DNA of 64,000 nucleotides from Bacillus ndiopicus (GTDB taxonomy: Bacteria > Bacillota > Bacilli > Bacillales_A > Planococcaceae). Below are positions 1-8,932 of this stretch, piece by piece (position 1 is the first letter of the stretch; every line of letters starts with the position of its first letter). Position numbers and translations under genes: made by a program. The stretch lies in the NCBI RefSeq assembly GCF_000612805.1, contig NZ_HG964404.1:273091-337090 (forward strand), in the 5' to 3' direction. The notes beneath the pieces are model-generated. The model was not told the origin of the DNA. It saw only the letters and a list, made by a program, of their open reading frames with translations, and searched no databases.

Positions 1-100
1 GCCCGATTGTTTCGCCGTCTAAAGCTTTTACAACCTCCGCTGTCGGATTTAATGTAAATTGTAAAAATGGCTCAAAGCCTGTCACTAATAATTTTTTCAT
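1..100 (-). CDS. pcp: Pyrrolidone-carboxylate peptidase, N-terminal part (cut by window edge)
   Basis: Reading left from position 100, the first 33 residues begin MKKLLVTGFEPF, continue with an NPT motif and end in L-D-G-E-T-I-G at the window edge. This is the characteristic start of pyroglutamyl peptidase I, a cytoplasmic cysteine peptidase (family C15) that removes N-terminal pyroglutamate. A GGGGGA ribosome site lies 8 bases before the ATG. The start overlaps the stop of the upstream SMI1/KNR4 gene as ATGA, so the two are probably translationally coupled. The catalytic E, C and H residues lie outside the window, so activity cannot be judged. Confidence 0.85.
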   Translation of the reverse strand, partial: MKKLLVTGFEPFLQFTLNPTAEVVKALDGETIG

Positions 101-1392
101 TGTTGGTTCCCCCTTAGTTGTATATCCATTTGTAATAGCCAATTATCAAAACGGTTTAAAACTTGGCTAAATAGCTGTTTGTTTTTCCGTAATACCTCAT
201 GCTCCGCCCAATACGCTAATACTGGACGCCATTTTTCTGGTTCTGCGACAGTTGTTGGTATTATTCCTTGCCCTATCATATTATCGATTGCTCGAATGGC
301 CGTAAGCCTCTCTACTTCAGAGCCATTTAACCACTCAAATATTAGCTCTGCACTTGGCTGAGATTGCGCTAGAAGCGAGTCCCAGCCATCAATTGGAAAG
401 GCAATATAATTTTTCATCCACTCTATAATGCTTTGGTGATGAAAGTGTTGTAGGCGATGTAAAGCTGTATAACCATCAACTTTATTCGTTCCCATATCCT
501 TTAGAATAATGGACAGCCCTTCTTCTATTGGCAAACAATTTGCAGTTAAATAATCGCGTAGTGAGCTAGCTATTTCGCTATTTTTTTGCCAAAGCTCTCT
601 AATCCATTTTTCAGCCTCGCTTGAACAAACTGTTACTAGTATTTCACTCCATGCTTTTTTATTTGATAAAGATGGGTCTTGCACTATTTTATCGCGCAGA
701 GCTCGATATACGTCCTCTTTATTAAATTGTAAAAAAGCCTCTAGCACATTTGCATCTTTTACGCCGTGCATGGAAGCATAAAAAAGTAAGGATTCTAAGC
801 TAGATGTAGCTTGTTGTAAATCGGAGGTTATGTATTGTTCCAGCCAATTCAGCCATATTTGCGAGCTCGTTAATTGAAGGTTTAAGCCTGTTGTATCACA
901 AAACTGGCGATGCTGCCCACAATCCACGCCAATACAGCCTAAAGCTGTTATATTGTCGATATAGGCTTGAAAGCTAGTGGCAAGTAAATCAAATTCATCC
1001 TCTTCATGACTCCAATACCAAATAGATTCATCCTGAAGCTTAATAACAACAGCATCACCATTGCCCGCTGTATAAAACTGCAAATATTGTTGCCTCCATG
1101 ATTCTTCATCAGGAAAATATAAATCCCGCAAACTCCAACCAAAATCACCTGAAGGTACATCGGTCAATTGATTAGGAAGAATTACTTCTTCTGGAAGAGA
1201 CCAATAAATGCTTACTTGCTGTGAACAATCTTTTAATATTTGACGAAATTCTGCGGGAATTTGTATGTCAAGCTGTTCCTCAACCTCTAGTAGCTCTTGC
1301 TCTGTTGCTGCATTTCGAATTTCCACTGGATGCACGTATGCCCCTTGTTGCTTTAACTGATTTATCAAACTGTGCCAACGCTCACTCCACAA
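97..1392 (-). CDS. SMI1/KNR4 family protein
   Basis: A 431-residue protein. Its first ~150 residues look like a SMI1/KNR4 domain: an amphipathic helix with E-x-x-L-x-x-V-E-x-x-L, the I-P-x-E-F-R-x-I-L turn, an F-x-W-S-L-R-D-L strand, and a G-N-G-D segment followed by W-Y-W-S-H-E-E-D-E-F. In bacteria this superfamily includes many immunity proteins of contact-dependent toxins and also stand-alone cytoplasmic proteins of unknown role. Residues ~180-431 are helix-rich, perhaps HEAT-like, and I do not recognise them. No toxin gene is adjacent and the gene is coupled to pcp, so immunity is not supported by context. Confidence 0.7.
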   Translation of the reverse strand: MWSERWHSLINQLKQQGAYVHPVEIRNAATEQELLEVEEQLDIQIPAEFRQILKDCSQQVSIYWSLPEEVILPNQLTDVPSGDFGWSLRDLYFPDEESWRQQYLQFYTAGNGDAVVIKLQDESIWYWSHEEDEFDLLATSFQAYIDNITALGCIGVDCGQHRQFCDTTGLNLQLTSSQIWLNWLEQYITSDLQQATSSLESLLFYASMHGVKDANVLEAFLQFNKEDVYRALRDKIVQDPSLSNKKAWSEILVTVCSSEAEKWIRELWQKNSEIASSLRDYLTANCLPIEEGLSIILKDMGTNKVDGYTALHRLQHFHHQSIIEWMKNYIAFPIDGWDSLLAQSQPSAELIFEWLNGSEVERLTAIRAIDNMIGQGIIPTTVAEPEKWRPVLAYWAEHEVLRKNKQLFSQVLNRFDNWLLQMDIQLRGNQQ

Positions 1393-1421
1393 AACAACTC
1401 ACCCCCTGGTCACATCATTCG

Positions 1422-1814
1422 TTAAAATCCGTATTTTCTGAAAATTTTATGGAGCAGTGTTTTAACAAAATAAAAAATAATCGCAGCACTAGCTCCAAAT
1501 AGCATAATCACAGATAATGGGCCACTTGATGTGGAAAAAACAAGGAAATAATATGGTAGCATTAAAACTGCGCCAAATGCTGCATAGGCTAAAATTTCAA
1601 GTGAAGGCCATTTCCAGAAACGATCAAGCATAATAGATACCGAAATTCCGCCTAAAATATAGGCTGGCGCACTTAATAATAAAAACATTTGGAAAAGCTT
1701 CGGAAACGGGAATAAATCGACTTCAGGTGTAAAGCCTGCATAAGCAAATATTAAACTAAATAGCAATGTTGCAATTACAGCAATCACGCTTTTTCGACCA
1801 ATTTCTTTTAACAT
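1422..1814 (-). CDS. Small integral membrane protein, unknown function
   Basis: A 130-residue protein starting MLKEIGRKSVIAV. The start at 1814 is chosen because GAGG lies 5 bases before it; a longer frame reaching 1925 runs through a terminator hairpin and is rejected. About four hydrophobic segments are visible (roughly residues 9-28, 40-62, 70-90 and 95-118), with a basic C-terminal tail. No recognisable domain. It sits between the telA terminator and the SMI1/KNR4 gene and probably shares a transcript with the latter. Confidence 0.6.
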   Translation of the reverse strand: MLKEIGRKSVIAVIATLLFSLIFAYAGFTPEVDLFPFPKLFQMFLLLSAPAYILGGISVSIMLDRFWKWPSLEILAYAAFGAVLMLPYYFLVFSTSSGPLSVIMLFGASAAIIFYFVKTLLHKIFRKYGF

Positions 1815-1873
1815 AACAACCTCTTTTAGCGTTTTTTTTATTTTACCATAGAAAAGAGAAATTTCGATAGATG

Positions 1874-1918
1874 AAAAAAGTGACGGGAAAGCAGGCTTGC
1901 GCTTGCATTTCCCGTCAC
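1874..1918 (-). terminator. Intrinsic terminator of the telA-like gene
   Basis: Perfect 11-bp arms (GTGACGGGAAA at 1880-1890, TTTCCCGTCAC at 1908-1918) are followed on the minus strand by six T residues, just downstream of the TelA-like stop codon. Confidence 0.85.
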
Positions 1919-1929
1919 CTCTCAATTAT

Positions 1930-3078
1930 TTACATTCTTTTTAATTTTTCATATTCAAGTTGTAGCTGCTCAATGCGTTTTCTGCCTTCTTCGCGGTTGC
2001 GTATTGTCTCTTCTTGAATCTGCTTCGTTTCCTCAATACCAGCCATAATTGTTTGCCATGTCGTTTCAATCGTATCGATAGTAATGCTTGGGCTACCAGC
2101 CGTACGTGCGATATTGACAGAGTTTTGACGAATATTTTGCGCGTTGCGAACAAGCATTTCATTTGTACGCTTATCAAGCTCAATCATTGAATCTGCCACT
2201 AGCTTTTGGCGTTGCATCGTTACCGCATGCACAAGCCCCTGCTTAAAGATTGGAATCGTTGTAACAAACGCTGAGTTAATTTTAGCAATTAAATGGTTGT
2301 TACCTTGTTGCATTAAACGAATTTGAGGTGCAGATTGGAAAGAAACCTGCTGCGCCATTTCCAAATCGTAGCGACGTTGCTCTAATAGCTCCATTGCTCG
2401 CTGCACTGTTTCATATTCTAAAATAGCTACTTGGTCACCTGAATTTGCTTGCGCTTCAAGTGCTGGTAGCTGACTATTTAGCTGCTCAACTTTTACCTCT
2501 ACAGCCGCAATATGCTCACTTAAACTATGGAAATAGTTTAAGTTTTCGTCATACATTTGCTCAAGCTCCATCGTATTGCGCTTCATTTCAACTTCATATT
2601 TTTGAATTTCGTTGTAAACTACATCGACTTCTTTATTCATTGTGTCGTATTTTGACAATAGTCTTTCTAGCTGCTCCTTGCTCTTTGAAAACAGACGTTT
2701 AAGTAAACCGCCCTTTTTCTCTTCCTTGTCAAAATCTTTCGGATCAAAGCGGTCCATAATCGTATTTAAGTTGCGCAGTAGCTCACTTGAGCGCTCTAGC
2801 TTACTCGTTTTAATTGTCGATAACATACGATCAGAAAATGTCGAAATACCGTGTGCCGTTTCCTTCCCAAACTCTAAAACTGCAATTTGATTGTGCACAT
2901 CGATTTTATTCGCTAGCGCTATAACTTGTGGTTCAGACTTTAAGGCAATTTGACGCTGGCGAATTTGTGAATATTCCTCGTTCGAAACAAGCTGTTTCGG
3001 CTCAACCTCTACCAATTCGTTTGTCACCTTTTCTCGTGTATCTAAATCTTCAAATAATGGATTTTTAAATTCAGACAT
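1930..3078 (-). CDS. TelA/YaaN family toxic-anion-resistance protein
   Basis: A 382-residue cytoplasmic, highly charged and largely coiled-coil protein. Recognised features are the N-terminal NPLFEDL region, a central F-G-K-E-T-A-H-G-I segment followed by D-R-M-L-S-T-I-K, the R-F-D-P-K-D-F motif with G-L-L-K-R-L-F (residues ~110-130), and a C-terminal W-Q-T-I-M-A-G-I-E-E-T segment. These identify the TelA family, linked genetically to tellurite and cell-envelope stress tolerance, with no established biochemistry. In other Bacilli it often lies next to xpaC or ter genes; neither is here. It is monocistronic, with its own terminator. Confidence 0.85.
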   Translation of the reverse strand: MSEFKNPLFEDLDTREKVTNELVEVEPKQLVSNEEYSQIRQRQIALKSEPQVIALANKIDVHNQIAVLEFGKETAHGISTFSDRMLSTIKTSKLERSSELLRNLNTIMDRFDPKDFDKEEKKGGLLKRLFSKSKEQLERLLSKYDTMNKEVDVVYNEIQKYEVEMKRNTMELEQMYDENLNYFHSLSEHIAAVEVKVEQLNSQLPALEAQANSGDQVAILEYETVQRAMELLEQRRYDLEMAQQVSFQSAPQIRLMQQGNNHLIAKINSAFVTTIPIFKQGLVHAVTMQRQKLVADSMIELDKRTNEMLVRNAQNIRQNSVNIARTAGSPSITIDTIETTWQTIMAGIEETKQIQEETIRNREEGRKRIEQLQLEYEKLKRM

Positions 3079-3268
3079 ATATATCCCCCAATTCTAATAG
3101 TACTTCTTTTATTGTACATTATTTTTCTATACTTCCATATACGAAAAAAATATAGCGAAGGTTTCATTTTCTTTTTTCGACAAAATTTTCTGATTATTCT
3201 TCACAATTTAGTTTTTGTATATTATCATTGTACTAAATTCTCGCATTAAGGAAAGGGGCGAAAAAGCA

Positions 3269-5278
3269 ATGAACATGAAAATTTCGCTAAAAGGAAAAAT
3301 ATTATTTCCACTATTAATTACACTAATTATTGCTTTTATCGCAATGATGCTTATTGTTTCAACAATTAATAGTAGAGCGTTAAAAAAAGAAGCAATGGAA
3401 CAAAGTGAAACAACGTTAGATAGCACAACATCCATTATTCATTCTTATTTTGAGCGCTATAAGGACGGCTTAGCCCTACTTACAACAAAGGAACAGCTAA
3501 TCGCATCCGCAACAAATTCTCTCGCTACATCTGAGCTTGAGGTGGACGCTATTTTTGAATCATTATTGCCGTTTACACAAATTTATGAAGGTGTGTCTAA
3601 TGCATATATTAGCTTAACAAATGGTAAAATCGTTGCAACACCAGTTAATAATGTACCGGAAAGTGTCAATCCACTTGAACGCCCGTGGTACATTGATGCT
3701 GTTGCAGCTAAGGATACCGTTATCGGAGAACCCTATATAGATGCAATTTCTGGTGAGAAAGTAATTACAATTTCCCGACCACTGTATTCTAAAACAAATC
3801 AATTACTTGGCGTTGTTGGAGCTGACATTAGTTTATCTTATTTAATTGATACGCTTAATACAATTGATCCTGGCTATGATGGCGAGATTTTCTTAGTGAG
3901 CTCCATTGGAAATCCTATTGTTCATAAAACAATTCAAGATGACAATCTTTTTGAGCTCCCTGCCTATCAGTTTTTAGGAGCACTAGGTGCATCGGATTTC
4001 TCAATTAATCATAAGCAGCTTGATAATAAATTGGTCATTTATAAAAAAATCGACGGGCTGCAATGGCTAGTTGGTAGTGAATATGAAATGAAAAACATTA
4101 ATGCCATGGCAAATTCTACAACGAAAATGTTACTTATTACATTTTCCGTCGTGCTAGTCATTATTACATTATTAATGCTGTTTATTGTTAGCCATATTAT
4201 TCGTCCAATTAGAGCACTAGAAAAAGTGGCGCAGCAGCTAGCGACTGGTGATTTAACAGCACAATTGCAGGCAACATCTAATGATGAAGTTGGTAGCTTA
4301 ACGACAGCCTTTGGTGATATGGTGCACAAAACGAGTGGAACGATTCATAATATCCAACAATCCATTCATAAATTGAGCCTATCCTCCAATAGTTTAACTG
4401 CCTATTCTGAGGAAATGAATGCAACAAGTGATGAAATCTCAACAGCTACAATGTCCATCTCTGATGATGCCGCGGTAGTTAATATGGAGGCAAATAAAGC
4501 AGTGGAATTATCCAATTCCCTACAACAGCAGATGCAGACGATACATGATAATACAACTGTACTGTCCACTACTGCCAAGACAGTTGACGACGTTGGCGCA
4601 CATGCTATGCAGCAAATCGATTATTTAGATGAAACAAATCATACTATGCAAAATAAAATTCAGCATATGCAGCAAATCATGACGAAGCTAGAGCAAGACA
4701 TGGAGAAAATTGAAAGTATCGCAACTTTTATTACGACCATTTCTGGTCAAACAAATTTACTCGCTTTAAATGCTTCAATTGAAGCAGCACGCGCTGGGGA
4801 ACACGGAAAAGGCTTTGCTGTTGTGGCAGATGAGGTACGCAAACTCGCTGAGCAATCTGCTCAAGCAGCCGCAGATGTCCAGCTTTCGATTCAGGAAATT
4901 TTAAATCAATCGAAAGTTGCTACTTCTGAAATGCAAGCAACAAATGAGCAATTTGCGATTCAGATTAATGCCGTTGAAGAAACAACATCTGCTTTTCAGC
5001 AAATGTCGCAGCACGTAACAAATATGCTAACGGCAATCCATGCTATTAACGAAGAGATTTCTTCAGCAACGTCACTATCATCAACAATCCAGCAACAAAT
5101 GCATGAAATTCTAATGGCTAGTGACCAAACCCTTGCTGCAACCGAACAAGTAACAAGCTCCACACTAGAACAAACTGAAGCAACCAAAACCGTCGCAACC
5201 GCTTCAGAAGAGCTACTTCTAATGAGTCAGGAAATGGAGAAGTTAATTGATCAGTTTAAAGTCGTAGGCGATCAATAA
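3269..5278 (+). CDS. Methyl-accepting chemotaxis protein with dCache sensor
   Basis: A 669-residue transmembrane chemoreceptor. The start at 3269 follows AAAGGGGCG by about 8 bases. Residues ~11-32 form TM1. The extracellular part has a dCache_1 fold, shown by N-P-L-E-R-P-W-Y, a [10 protein letters not shown] strand and [13 protein letters not shown]2 is at ~295-318, then a HAMP domain (I-I-R-P-I-R-A-L-E), and a long cytoplasmic coiled coil with the signalling tip [20 protein letters not shown], which contacts CheA/CheW. It is monocistronic and followed by a terminator. The ligand is unknown; dCache sensors often bind amino acids or carboxylates. Confidence 0.95.
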   Translation: MNMKISLKGKILFPLLITLIIAFIAMMLIVSTINSRALKKEAMEQSETTLDSTTSIIHSYFERYKDGLALLTTKEQLIASATNSLATSELEVDAIFESLLPFTQIYEGVSNAYISLTNGKIVATPVNNVPESVNPLERPWYIDAVAAKDTVIGEPYIDAISGEKVITISRPLYSKTNQLLGVVGADISLSYLIDTLNTIDPGYDGEIFLVSSIGNPIVHKTIQDDNLFELPAYQFLGALGASDFSINHKQLDNKLVIYKKIDGLQWLVGSEYEMKNINAMANSTTKMLLITFSVVLVIITLLMLFIVSHIIRPIRALEKVAQQLATGDLTAQLQATSNDEVGSLTTAFGDMVHKTSGTIHNIQQSIHKLSLSSNSLTAYSEEMNATSDEISTATMSISDDAAVVNMEANKAVELSNSLQQQMQTIHDNTTVLSTTAKTVDDVGAHAMQQIDYLDETNHTMQNKIQHMQQIMTKLEQDMEKIESIATFITTISGQTNLLALNASIEAARAGEHGKGFAVVADEVRKLAEQSAQAAADVQLSIQEILNQSKVATSEMQATNEQFAIQINAVEETTSAFQQMSQHVTNMLTAIHAINEEISSATSLSSTIQQQMHEILMASDQTLAATEQVTSSTLEQTEATKTVATASEELLLMSQEMEKLIDQFKVVGDQ

Positions 5279-5362
5279 AACTACGGAAAAAATGCAAACA
5301 CGATGATTGCAGCAAGTTAAGCAAAATTAATATTTATATGCATTAAAAAGGTATAAATTTTT

Positions 5363-5405
5363 AAAATGCTCGTAAAGCCTTATTCTATAGGCTTTCGGGC
5401 ATTTT
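5363..5405 (+). terminator. Terminator after the chemoreceptor gene
   Basis: Near-perfect inverted repeat (AAAATGCTCGTAAAGCC against GGCTTTCGGGCATTTT) around a 9-base loop, T-rich on the right. Confidence 0.7.
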
Positions 5406-5618
5406 AATTGTCGGTATATATTTCACGTATCCTTATATTTTAGCTGTCAAAAGTGGTAAATTCATTTGTTACTACTAAGCAGCAAGTTGTTCCTCTTGTT
5501 TTCTTTTTCCAAACGTTCCACTTCTGTCATTGCGGAATCAAATATTGCGTGTGTAATAGTTCAATGTTGTGGTTATGTTTGCTTGTCCCATGATGTACAC
5601 ACAATTTTTATGACTATA
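5406..5618. other. Intergenic stretch, no confident gene
   Basis: Convergent space between the chemoreceptor and the serine hydrolase. On the minus strand (about 5470-5560) a short open stretch reads M-T-E-V-E-R-L-E-K-E-N-K, coiled-coil-like, ending in L-L-L-S-S-N-K before a stop. It may be the tail of a decayed gene. It has no ribosome site and I do not call it a gene. Confidence 0.3.
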
Positions 5619-6815
5619 TCAATTTACTTTTTTATAAGGTACTTCAACACCTTCATCAATAAATAATTGATTTTCAACATCTACATAACTCAACGTATTG
5701 CGTATCCAATAATACGATTCATCTATTTTATAAAGAGGCACAGACAACTGATGTTCAAATAGAATCATAAATTGTCTATTTTTAATAATCGTAAATCTTG
5801 TGTTAAGTTCATCTGCTAATTCATATTGACCTGTAATATCATCCTCATCAGAGAGCGGTAAAATATCTAGTTGTTTTGGTGTTTCTACAGAATATTGTAT
5901 GCCCATTAAGTAATTCATAATTTCTTGTTCATATTGCGGAAACACTTCTTGATTCGTTGCTAAAACAACAATATCCTTTGTGGATGTATGAATAAATGCT
6001 TGTGCTGAACAACCAATCCACCCTCCTGTATGACCAACCCAGCCATCCTGAATAATAAAACCGTAACTATAATGCTCAGAAGCTTCTGTTGGTGTTAACA
6101 TGGATTGCACAATCTCTTTGCTAATATAGCGGCCTTGTAAAAAGGCATTTAAAAACTTTGCTACCTCTGACACTGTTGCATAGATACCCCCATCACCATA
6201 TATCCCATTATATTTTTCATTTTTGCCTAAGTATGGATCGTTATTTGCCTTTTTATATCGTTGCTCCTCATAATCATACGTATGGCCTTCCGCTTCATAT
6301 TGTTTCGTAGGCTGTGTCGTTGTATTAATAAGATTTAACGGCCCTGCAATATATTGTTGTAAATATGTTTCATACGATGCGCCACTGACTTTTTCAATAA
6401 TTTTTGCAAGTAAAACATAATTGGTGTTGCTATAAGACCAAAGCTCATTCGGTGCATGCTGTGGTTGTGCCCTCTTGACAAATGATTCGACATTTATTGT
6501 AAAATCTTCAGCAATATACTCTGGAATACCAGATGTGTGTGAAAGTAAGTTTGCAACTGTAACATTTGTGAAATGAGGAACGTTATACCAATTTGTAATT
6601 TTATCTTCTAATTGTAGCTGTCCTTTTTCAATTAACTGAAATGTCATTACCGCTGTATACATTTTACTTAATGACGCAAGATTGAATTGCGAATTTTCAG
6701 TAATTGGATTTTGCTCTGAGATATCTTGATAACCAGAATAATACTGCTTGATTTGTTCATGTTTTTTATAATAAACTGCCCCATTAAACGATATTTTTTT
6801 AAGTAAATCCTGCAT
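5619..6815 (-). CDS. Serine hydrolase, beta-lactamase / class C PBP-like
   Basis: A 398-residue member of the beta-lactamase family (Pfam Beta-lactamase, class C / AmpH / esterase type). Visible catalytic motifs are S-L-S-K (SxxK, residues ~48-51), Y-S-N (YxN, ~128-130) and H-T-G-G (~264-267). No signal peptide is evident, so it is probably cytoplasmic. The C-terminal ~90 residues form an extra beta-rich domain. A GGGGG site precedes the ATG. It lies 53 bp downstream of a MarR regulator on the same strand, and a copy of that regulator's palindromic operator sits 21-32 bp before its start codon. It is therefore probably the regulator's target. Substrate unknown (peptide, ester or beta-lactam). 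Confidence 0.85.
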   Translation of the reverse strand: MQDLLKKISFNGAVYYKKHEQIKQYYSGYQDISEQNPITENSQFNLASLSKMYTAVMTFQLIEKGQLQLEDKITNWYNVPHFTNVTVANLLSHTSGIPEYIAEDFTINVESFVKRAQPQHAPNELWSYSNTNYVLLAKIIEKVSGASYETYLQQYIAGPLNLINTTTQPTKQYEAEGHTYDYEEQRYKKANNDPYLGKNEKYNGIYGDGGIYATVSEVAKFLNAFLQGRYISKEIVQSMLTPTEASEHYSYGFIIQDGWVGHTGGWIGCSAQAFIHTSTKDIVVLATNQEVFPQYEQEIMNYLMGIQYSVETPKQLDILPLSDEDDITGQYELADELNTRFTIIKNRQFMILFEHQLSVPLYKIDESYYWIRNTLSYVDVENQLFIDEGVEVPYKKVN

Positions 6816-6830
6816 TTGTTAACCCCCTAA

Positions 6831-6852
6831 ATAAATTAGATATCTAACATAT
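6831..6852. promoter_or_regulatory. Second MarR-type operator, before the serine hydrolase
   Basis: The core TTAGATATCTAA (6836-6847) is identical to the centre of the 28-bp palindrome in front of the marR gene and continues rightward as CATATT, so one arm is fully conserved and the other is degenerate. It lies between the marR stop and the hydrolase start. Confidence 0.6.
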
Positions 6853-6868
6853 TGGACATGAAGAAATT

Positions 6869-7303
6869 TTATAATTCCTTCACTGCAATCTCCTTTAATT
6901 TTTCAACAATTTGTTCTAATTTGTCTAGCTCATCGGCTGAAAGCTTGCTGTAAATTTTATCTGCGATTTGCTGTTCTACATAGTCTTGTTTCACAAAATA
7001 ATCTAATCCCTTGTCAGCTAATGTTATAAATATTTCACGTCGATTTTGTAAATTAATTTCTCGCTTAACATAATTACTTTTTTCCAGCTTCGCTATTAAT
7101 TGGCTAACTGCACTAGAGCTAACATTCATTTCAACAGCAATTCCACCAACCGTAATACGTTTTGCTAAATACACAATATCTAATACAACAGCTTGTTGTG
7201 TTGTAATGCCGCTATCTAAATATTGCTTATAATGTTTATATATTAAACGGTTTATTGTATATTCTGCTTCATTAATGCGTTTAACTTGTTTATATAAGGA
7301 CAA
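6869..7303 (-). CDS. MarR family transcriptional regulator
   Basis: A 144-residue dimeric winged-helix repressor. Residues ~50-95 carry the HTH (G-G-I-A-V-E-M-N-V-S-S-S-A-V-S-Q-L-I-A-K-L-E) followed by the wing R-E-I-N-L-Q-N-R-R-E-I-F-I-T-L. Flanking helices would form the dimer interface. The start codon is TTG with AGGTGA 6 bases upstream. A perfect palindrome overlapping the -10 element of its own promoter indicates autorepression, and a second site marks the serine hydrolase as co-regulated. Inducer unknown. Confidence 0.9.
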   Translation of the reverse strand: MSLYKQVKRINEAEYTINRLIYKHYKQYLDSGITTQQAVVLDIVYLAKRITVGGIAVEMNVSSSAVSQLIAKLEKSNYVKREINLQNRREIFITLADKGLDYFVKQDYVEQQIADKIYSKLSADELDKLEQIVEKLKEIAVKEL

Positions 7304-7314
7304 AAAATCACCTA

Positions 7315-7364
7315 CTAATATGTTAGATATCTAACATATTAGCAAATACCTTGTCTAACGTCAA
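7315..7364 (-). promoter_or_regulatory. marR promoter with overlapping palindromic operator
   Basis: On the minus strand, TTGACG (7359-7364) and TAATAT (7336-7341) are separated by exactly 17 bp, a strong sigma-A promoter. A perfect 28-bp palindrome (7315-7342; half-site CTAATATGTTAGAT) covers the -10 element, so bound regulator would block RNA polymerase. Confidence 0.8.
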
Positions 7365-7567
7365 TCTTGTTTGAAAATGTCATAAAATAAAGACTGAAAA
7401 TAGCGTGGATTAGAAAAGATTTTCTTATTTTACTTTTCCCTCTACTCCAATATTGTAACTTAGCAGAAAAAGTCGAGTTGCTTAAAGATTATTGGGTAGT
7501 ATTTTCGCTGTTTTTATTTTATCAGCACTATTTGAGTTTAGTACGCAAATTGAAATTTGATAGCCTT

Positions 7568-7756
7568 TTATTTTTTGGGTTGACTGTCTAAAATAGAACC
7601 AACAACAATTCCTATAAGCATCCCAAATCCAGCTCCTAAAGGTAGACTAAACAAAAAATTACCGTTACTCATAATGATACCAATAAAAATCCCTACACAA
7701 GCACCAAAGATTAATCCAAATGAGATACCCATTCCTAAATACTTATTTTTCTTCAT
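7568..7756 (-). CDS. Small glycine-zipper membrane protein
   Basis: A 62-residue protein, MKKNKYLGMGISFG then two hydrophobic segments rich in small residues (G-x3-G patterns: G-A-C-V-G-I-F-I-G and G-A-G-F-G-M-L-I-G-I-V-V-G), ending D-S-Q-P-K-K. Such double glycine-zipper hairpins are common small membrane proteins in Bacilli; no function is known. GGGGCAG is upstream of the ATG. It appears monocistronic. Confidence 0.65.
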   Translation of the reverse strand: MKKNKYLGMGISFGLIFGACVGIFIGIIMSNGNFLFSLPLGAGFGMLIGIVVGSILDSQPKK

Positions 7757-8140
7757 TACGACTGCCCCTATTTTTAAATTCTACTTTAATGGTATCATAT
7801 TCCATCTTTTTTGAAAGTATAATCGGCTTATTTAGCCCTTGAAAAGGTTAGATATGTTCCATGTTTATGTGAATAATCTAAATTTTGTCCTGTTTGTTAA
7901 ATTAAAAAACTGATAGAAATGAACTGTGACTGGGACATAACTAAATTGCAGCTTCAAAAAGCCGAATGATATTTTAGTAAAAACCATGTAATAAATAGAG
8001 AAAACCGAGCTATTAAGGAACACTTCACAATTGTTTCTTAAATAGTTCGGCTTTTTGATTGGCTAAAATACTTTTGTTACAGCCTCAAGTTATGTGGCGA
8101 GAATCATCAAGTTGAAGGTTTTAGTATGTATACTACTTTA
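7757..8140. other. Non-coding stretch with a long-range inverted repeat
   Basis: No gene seen. AAAAAGCCGAA (7956-7966) and TTCGGCTTTTT (8046-8056) form perfect 11-bp arms around a 79-base spacer. Just before the left arm is CTGTGACTGGGACATAAC, resembling the ends of small non-coding mobile repeats of Bacillales. It may be a MITE-like relic, and it ends shortly before the first CRISPR repeat. Confidence 0.35.
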
Positions 8141-8712
8141 ATTTCGATCCATTTGCTCTATGTAGAGAGAAACGTGGATATGCTTGCTTATTACCTCACT
8201 AAAGAGATTTCAATCCATTCTCTCTATGTAGAGAGAAACTGGGCTTGAACGACATGAGCCTTGAAGAGCTTGCAATTTCAATCCATTCTCTCTATACAGA
8301 GAGAAACAATGGCTTGCTTATAGTCTTTTATAATCGCTTTTATATTTCAATCCATTCTCTCTATACAGAGAGAAACGATTGAGCGTTTTGTTCCAAACAA
8401 TATGTCACGAATTTCAATCCATTCTCTCTATACAGAGAGAAACAGTAATTAATGGAACATACGGTTCCGTATGGGTATTTCAATCCATTCTCTCTATACA
8501 GAGAGAAACGATAATGGTAAATCTTCAGGTGCAGTTCATTTTATATTTCAATCCATTCTCTCTATACAGAGAGAAACCGACACCACCCATTAATAAATCC
8601 GTTGGACTGAAAATTTCAATCCATTCTCTCTATACAGAGAGAAACTACGATTTCGAAAAAAAAGACTTGTCCATTTTACATTTCAATCCATTCTCTCTAT
8701 ACAGAGAGAAAC
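8141..8712 (-). CRISPR. CRISPR array 1: 9 repeats, 8 spacers
   Basis: 33-bp repeats start at 8141, 8207, 8275, 8344, 8411, 8477, 8544, 8613 and 8680; spacers are 33-36 bp. On the minus strand the repeat starts GTTTCTCTCTGTATAGAG and ends ATTGAAAT, the usual type III 5'-handle sequence, so crRNA is read leftward. The two leftmost repeats are variant (8141 carries several changes; both have TGTA in the loop), marking the leader-distal end. The stem TTCTCTCT/AGAGAGAA is 8 bp. Confidence 0.97.
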
Positions 8713-8872
8713 TGTAAAAAAACAAGATAAAAATAATATTTATCACTGTTTTTCACTAAAAAATAATTCTTTAAGGTTATTTTAACCTAAATCATCTTCC
8801 ATTTAAATAGAAAATCCCATATATTCTTGGTGCGAATCCCCTTAGTAAATCATGTTTGCTTCACATTCGCAC
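8713..8872 (-). promoter_or_regulatory. Leader of CRISPR array 1
   Basis: About 160 bp directly right of the last repeat, shared with the leaders of arrays 2 and 4: a repeat-proximal block AACAAGATAAAAATAA, a middle block with TAGGTTAAAAT on the minus strand (possible -10), and a distal inverted repeat GGTGCGAAT / ATTCGCACT (one mismatch here). The right-hand position agrees with leftward transcription. Confidence 0.8.
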
Positions 8873-8932
8873 TAGCTATTAGTTACTCATGTAAATGTGA
8901 TTTCACAAAACTATTTTTCCTTTTGCCCCAAA

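Noticed and set aside
1815-1925. Longer N-terminus for the 130-aa membrane protein
   Set aside because: Would translate through the telA terminator; the internal ATG has the proper ribosome site.
5466-5666. 66-codon plus frame before the serine hydrolase
   Set aside because: No ribosome site; overlaps the 3' end of the hydrolase on the other strand.
8379-8717. 112-codon plus-strand frame across CRISPR array 1
   Set aside because: Translates repeats and spacers; periodic artefact of the array.
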